A stretch of 64,000 bases of DNA from Hofstenia miamia (taxonomy: Eukaryota; Xenacoelomorpha; Acoela). Position numbers and translations under genes: made by a program. The notes below the pieces were generated by a model. It saw only the letters and a program-made list of their open reading frames with translations, was not told where the DNA came from and searched no databases. This document shows, in pieces, positions 58,771 through 64,000 of this stretch (position 1 is its first letter; each line of letters begins with the position of its first letter). The stretch covers positions 816,452-880,451 of the forward strand of contig SCFE01000107.1 in assembly GCA_004352715.1 (NCBI GenBank), written 5' to 3'.

Positions 58771-58772
<2 letters not shown>
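58036..58772. other. Non-coding with two G-rich tracts
   Basis: GGGGGGGGAGGGGGAG-like tract near 58330 and CGGGGGGTGGGGG near 58422. The spacing suggests ends of another short element, but I found no matching duplication. Confidence 0.35.
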
Positions 58773-58805
<33 letters not shown>

Positions 58806-58965
58806 ATACATATATATANNNNNNNNNNNNNNNNNNNNNNNNNNNNNNNNNNNNNNNNNNNNNNNNNNNNNNNNNNNNNNNNNNNNNNNNNNNNNNNNNN
58901 NNNNNNNNNNNNNNNNNNNNNNNNNNNNNNNNNNNNNNNNNNNNNNNNNNNNNNNNNNNNNNNNN

Positions 58966-58992
<27 letters not shown>
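58773..58992. repeat. (TA)n microsatellite with scaffold gap
   Basis: TA repeat on both sides of 147 unknown bases (58819-58965). Confidence 0.95.
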
Positions 58993-58999
<7 letters not shown>

Positions 59000-59074
59000 T
59001 ATTATGTAAACGATTTTGATTGAAACAATGAAATAGTTCTAGATTAAAAATTGAAAATATGACGTAATCATTTA

Positions 59075-59330
59075 CCCAAACCCAATTAGAACCGAAAAAT
59101 TTACTTTGATTTGACGTTGTGGATCTCTGTCCAATCAAATGATCATTAACATCAATCATTTTTTGATAAGGGAAGGAGCAATTCATTGGTATTACTTAAC
59201 GGTTTGGACCTTTCTCAAATCAAGTGGTGATGAGCATCATTCGTTTTTTAATAATAAATCAAACCTTTGTACCAGAACCTGACATTCTAAAAAATGACTT
59301 TGTCTGTCATAAATTTTTTACAGCTTTTTG
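59075..59330 (+). repeat. Copy 2 of a dispersed repeat
   Basis: Diverged copy of 44940-45160 in the same orientation (TATTACTTAACGG, CCTTTCTCAAATCAAGTGGTG, CCTTTGTACC). Confidence 0.45.
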
Positions 59331-61453
59331 ACCTTGAATCCATTCGAATGCAGTGACGAGAGTTCATTCTCAATGTGACAGTTTTTTGGAAATGTTCCGT
59401 AAATTTTTATGTATTTTATTACCTCAAATAAAGCAAAAATTAAAAATTCTAAGCACCATAGCTTAGAAATCAATTAGGCATATTTTTGTGAGAGAAAGCA
59501 ATAAGCTTTTTCTTTATATTATATTTGCTTACAAACAGACATTTTAAAATGCACGCATTCTATAGATGAACTTGGTTTAAAGAAAAATTTAGCCCTTTTA
59601 TTGTTAAGGATTATTTTCATAAGGTTTATGACATTAAGCACATATAAAAAATGTTTGCATACCAGTCGTAAGGTGATTTTATGTTTCTTTTACTACATGC
59701 CTTCTTCAAAAATCTATTTCATATTTAAGTGTGATTAATTAGAGTAATTCAACAAATATACTGAGGATATAAGAAATGGAATGAAATTATATTAATTCCT
59801 AATTTATCTTCAAAATAATGATTTATTAACAATTATTGCCTTTCCCAATTATAATTAACATTTATTCACTTTGACCTAATTAACAAATTGAAAAAGCACC
59901 CAACATTTTTAATTAATTCGTGTTTTGCTTCTCGTGCTAATTTTTTAATTCATTATTTATTATAAATTTTAGTTATTAATTAATAATTCATATATAGAAA
60001 GCCAAGATATACATAGACGAAACATAGACGAAGGCATCAACCAGAAAAGCAAATATATAGATGTATATTAGATGTATCTACATGTATATTAGGTTATAAC
60101 TCAAGCTCTTTATATACATTTGATTAGTTAGTTGCACTTTCAATTCAGTTCTTCATTATTATTATGATAATTAATATATGTTTGAAAATTGATATTTTAA
60201 TTTTGCACGCAGGTAATGCTGGCTGATTTTGTATTTCTTGAGGCGAAGCAATGCAATTTTTTGGCTTTGAAACCTTAATATGCACAATTCTAAATTACAG
60301 CTAAGAACGTTTAAAATTACGCATAACATATTTTAGTTGCTATTTATAATGTTATTGATTCAAACAAGCTCTTCCAAAATGTTTTATGAACTCCTCTGTA
60401 ATCTAAGCTGAGGTAGCGAGGATAGGGTATTAAGATTATTGTCGCCATGTCAGAACAAATCTCATTAGTTTTTTATCCAAATTCCAAAATGTTGGGCACG
60501 AGTTGTTTCGGCATAGTACTGTTTAAGGTTACTACTGCTGTGTCCAATCAGGTTGGGTTTAAAAATCTCAACTCGTTTACGACTGCGATTCAAGATCGAT
60601 TTGACCCGATGACCTCATACAACCCATAGAAATAGTAAAATAAATTACCCGATGATCCGATTTTTTAAAATATTACTTGCAATTTTTTGCTAAAAGGATG
60701 TTTCCTTATACATTGGATTGAAGCAGTACATCAGGCATAATTTAGAGTGTAAAATAAGAAAACCGTCGTAATAAATGTTTATGCTAACAAAGTCCAAATC
60801 AAAAATTAAATGTCACCTAGTATCATTGAAAATAATATTTTGTAAAAATATTTGGGCGAACACATTGTGTGGAATTTAATAATGTAACTCCATTTCACTT
60901 TGAGCTTAAAACTCACTTAGTAAATTCTGAAATCTTTAAAGGTTAAATTTTAACCGGTAGAGCCAACTAAGCTTTCAATCACACAGATACACGTATATGT
61001 ATAATTGATGTTTTCATGAGTAAATTTTTTTCATAGATTTGAGATAAATGTATATTTTACAATAAATATTACTTAAATATCGCAAGTTCCGTGTAAACCC
61101 ATAGGTGGAATCGGTCAGTAAAAACTGTCCACCCGATTCAACCGGCACTACTTTTTTTATTGAACAGACCCTGCAGGTCAACCCAAACGCTTCCAGTGGT
61201 GGAATAAATCATTGATATTAAATAGGGTGCTTGTAATGAAAACTATTTTTTTAGATTTAATCACAAACTATCTTTTTCTTATTAAATGAGCTATAAATAA
61301 GATGAACAGTGTTGAAGCAGTGGAAAATTTGATTGTGGTAACATTCTCGAGTAATGAAAAGTATTGCAGTATATGAAGTATCATAATGAAAAAATAGCAT
61401 AATAGTGATATATGACTTAGATTCATAAGCAAGTTTTGCTATTTTACTCTTTA
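59331..61453. other. AT-rich non-coding
   Basis: No gene, RNA or repeat boundary is supported. A 60-codon frame at 60447-60629 has no motif. Confidence 0.4.
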
Positions 61454-61475
61454 CTACTACTACTACTACTACTAG
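61454..61475. repeat. (TAC)n microsatellite
   Basis: About seven TAC units. Confidence 0.9.
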
Positions 61476-62439
61476 GCTTTATTAAACTGTAGATAAGTAT
61501 ACAATAATATAGAATAACATAAATATAAAAAGCATTATTAATATTTACAAAAATTAAATGATTCTATGCAAGTTTTTAAAACTTGAGATAATATATCAGT
61601 GATCCAAACGTGACGAGCTCACATGCATTGTAGGTCCAATAATCCTACCCCTAGCCCTAACCCTAAACCAATCATCAGTAGGGTAATGCAAGATCGCAAA
61701 ACATTTCTGTTGAGTTATATACTGTATCTGCTTTGGAATTTCAGCTTAAAATTTTTTTCGATAATTATACCTTAAAAATTGTAATTTAAGAAGTTATTAG
61801 TTGAATCCAATTAGTGCAGTTGAAACTCGTCAAACTCTACATATCACATTGAGATTACACTGCATTATCAAAATATTAATCAAAGGATCGCTAATATTAG
61901 AGTTGATTATATTAGAAAATGAGTAGTAGTAGGGGATCGATTCTTCTCGCTTTCACGTAATACGATCTTTCTAAACATGGAATATTGAAAAACTTAATGT
62001 TATCTTACGATTTTTTCTTACAGTAGACAATTCTACAACAACTAAGGCTTATAAATTATTACTTAGTTCAATGTTTTTCCGCACTTTATGTTAAGCGAAA
62101 GTAAAGTGATTGCCAAACACAAAAAAAATTTAAAAAATATACATTCTTCGGCACTTTGAGAAGAAAACGAGTACATTTTACGTAAAATACCATCAATATT
62201 TGAATTTTGATGAAGATTCAAATTTGTTATCATTTTGGAATAACTCCGTTATAAAAACTTAAAAATAATTGCTCGATCTTACCGTTCAATTAAAGCCTCA
62301 AAGGAAATTTGGCAAATGACTTCAATACCAAAACTTCTGAAAAATGTGTTCCAGCCTCCAACAACGGGGCAGGGTGATGGTCAAGGATAGATAGAACACA
62401 TTGAGAAAATAAAGCCATCCTGATTTGACGTTTTGAAGC
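61476..62439. other. AT-rich non-coding
   Basis: Includes a few CCCTAACCC-like strings near 61650, too short to be telomeric. A 71-codon minus frame at 62290-62505 is unrecognised. Confidence 0.4.
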
Positions 62440-62812
62440 GAATTTATCAAAGAAGATAGCAATAAAAGTATTAATGCTAACTTTTTTAGAAAATAATTCG
62501 TACAACTAGAAAAATAATGAAAGTATGATTTTTATTTTTGATATTTGTCTTGCAACAATATATTAGGAAAAGTAAAAAAATATCAGCGTTAAATCTTCCT
62601 TCAAAATTTGAGTTATAGAAGAATTTATCAAAGAAGATAGCAATAAAAGTATTAATGCTAACTTTTTTAGAAAATAATTCGTACAACTAGAAAAATAATG
62701 AAAGTATGATTTTTATTTTTGATATTTGTCTTGCAACAATATATTAGGAAAAGTAAAAAAATATCAGCGTTAAATCTTCCTTCAAAATTTGAGTTATAGA
62801 AGAATTTATCAA
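62440..62812. repeat. 181-base tandem duplication
   Basis: Two essentially identical units (62440-62620 and 62621-62801), plus the first bases of a third, starting GAATTTATCAAAGAAGATAG. The near-perfect identity means a recent event or an assembly effect. Confidence 0.85.
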
Positions 62813-63520
62813 AGGGGCGGATAGGATTAGGATTAAGGTTAGAACGAGATAGGGTGAAGGTTTGTCAGGACCATTCAGTCATTTGGGACTGGCGTTTTTT
62901 ACTAAATATTTCAGTGGGACTGGAAGTAACAAAGGATTGAGATCAAAATATAGAACCTGTTATTACGAATTTAAGTAAGTTACTCAAAATTTTTGCAACT
63001 TTTGTGCAAAATAGAAGTGACTCCTTGGAACTATGATACGGGATATTTGTATGGAAGTGGTATTCGAAGAAACCGGATCAAAAATCATATGGACCTAAAT
63101 AAACTGAGATCAATATAATTCTGGTCTAGCAGAACCCTATTGCAAATGTATTTTCAGTGCAAATGTTGAAAGCTTTGTAATGGTCAATGCAGGTAAGTGA
63201 ATTTCAATGAATTCTGGAGGAGGTGTTCCTGTTTTCTTCAATCAGACCGATTATGAGCTAACATATTTTTAGCTATCTGTGTAGATCATGTCAATACTAT
63301 TTTTTATAACCAAAAAATTCCAAAATTTGATCTATGGCAACAAAACTTTTACCCGAAGTGGACAGTTTTCAATATGTTTTCCCCATTTTGAGAATTTATA
63401 TTCTTGCGCAAAATGCTCCATGCTCATTTGAGTCACATTATTTTTTTTAAAATGCCTAACATTTTGGTTTCACTAAGTTAATTTTTATTGAGTAAGATAA
63501 TATTTTTTTATATATAATAA
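62813..63520. other. AT-rich non-coding
   Basis: Nothing recognised. Confidence 0.4.
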
Positions 63521-63528
63521 ACTTGTTG

Positions 63529-63783
63529 CAGGCGCTTATCAAAAATGTCTAAAGGAGGGGGTGGGGAATTCCTATCCGAGACATATAGGCCTAGGTAATT
63601 TTTTCGCCCTCCTATCATAATGCCGTACTCGCACGTGCATGATAAATAAACCTTTTTTGCACTTTTTGTCAAACAAAAAGAATGTTCATCAATATATCGA
63701 TCAGATCGTATGAGAATGAGTTGAAATTGGTCTGCCCCAAAGAAGGGGGGCAGGCGCAAGGCCCCTCCCTAAATACGCCCGTG
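63529..63783. mobile_element. 255-base hAT-like MITE
   Basis: The left end CAGGCGCTTATC with a GGAGGGGGTGGGG tract and the right end (reverse complement CACGGGCGTATTTAGGGAGG) form weak inverted repeats. They are flanked by ACTTGTTG (63521-63528) and GCTTGTTG (63784-63791), 7 of 8 identical. No coding capacity. Confidence 0.55.
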
Positions 63784-63791
63784 GCTTGTTG

Positions 63792-64000
63792 TAGTTTAAG
63801 CACTCGCTAGGAGGAGTTTGATTCTTAACTGGTTATATATAAAAATCATTGAGTAAAATTGGTTGGGTTAAGGATGCACTAGGTGAGGCCGAGTAAGATT
63901 TTCAGATACTGCTTTTTTAGTTTGGAATTTAACACTTTGACTAAAAATTATTCAGCTACATATGCTTCGTGTGATGCTTCCAATAGAGTACACTTGTATA
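63792..64000. other. Non-coding window end
   Basis: Nothing recognised. Confidence 0.4.

Noticed and set aside
61640-61670. Telomere-like CCCTAACCC strings
   Set aside because: Only about three degenerate units, not a tandem array.
46505-64000. First coding exon of the GTPase (start plus VVGDG-like P-loop)
   Set aside because: I looked for a minus-strand GDG-donor pattern across this stretch and found none convincing.

Overview
The window is AT-rich animal (metazoan) DNA. It shows spliced genes with GT/AG introns, (TA)n microsatellites, scaffold gaps, and mobile elements of animal type: hAT, Tc1/mariner, P-like, piggyBac-like, CR1/L2-like LINE, Ty3/Gypsy-like, and a long-terminal-inverted-repeat (TIR) element. 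An invertebrate is likely, but nothing I can read fixes the lineage. There are no RNA genes, operons or CRISPR arrays. Host coding sequence is sparse, and most recognisable protein-coding DNA is transposon relic.

Layout. 1-12 kb: relics of a hAT transposase, of an uncharacterised transposon-like animal family (5.6-7.1 kb) and of a P-element-type transposase (10.6-12.0 kb), with a short hAT element at 2658-3547. 12.8-15.6 kb: exons of one plus-strand host gene ending in a single-pass membrane segment; a decayed DD41D mariner lies in an intron. 16.8-17.5 kb: minus-strand LINE reverse transcriptase. 17988-19987: a 2.0-kb hAT element with an exact 8-bp target-site duplication (TSD). 20.8-32.8 kb: a decayed Ty3/Gypsy-like retroelement (gag, protease, RT, RNase H, integrase, extra 3' ORF). 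Its protease is split by a 5.58-kb non-coding element with >1.2-kb inverted repeats and a 6-bp TSD (22578-28154).

33.9-41.1 kb: a plus-strand three-exon gene for a 189-residue secreted protein (signal peptide, PAN/apple-like domain, thrombospondin type 1 repeat). It converges on a minus-strand Rho/Rac-like small GTPase gene (41.9-46.5 kb; its first coding exon is not found). 46.8-51.6 kb: a hAT fragment, then a four-level nest of hAT elements, each level dated relative to the others by its own TSD. 53.1-53.9 kb: a truncated Tc1 copy. 54-64 kb: mostly non-coding DNA with microsatellites, a dispersed repeat, a tandem duplication and a 255-bp hAT MITE.

The two best host genes share no obvious pathway. 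The main interest is the density and ordering of the insertions and the unusual long-TIR element. All family calls are from reading motifs; no database search was possible.
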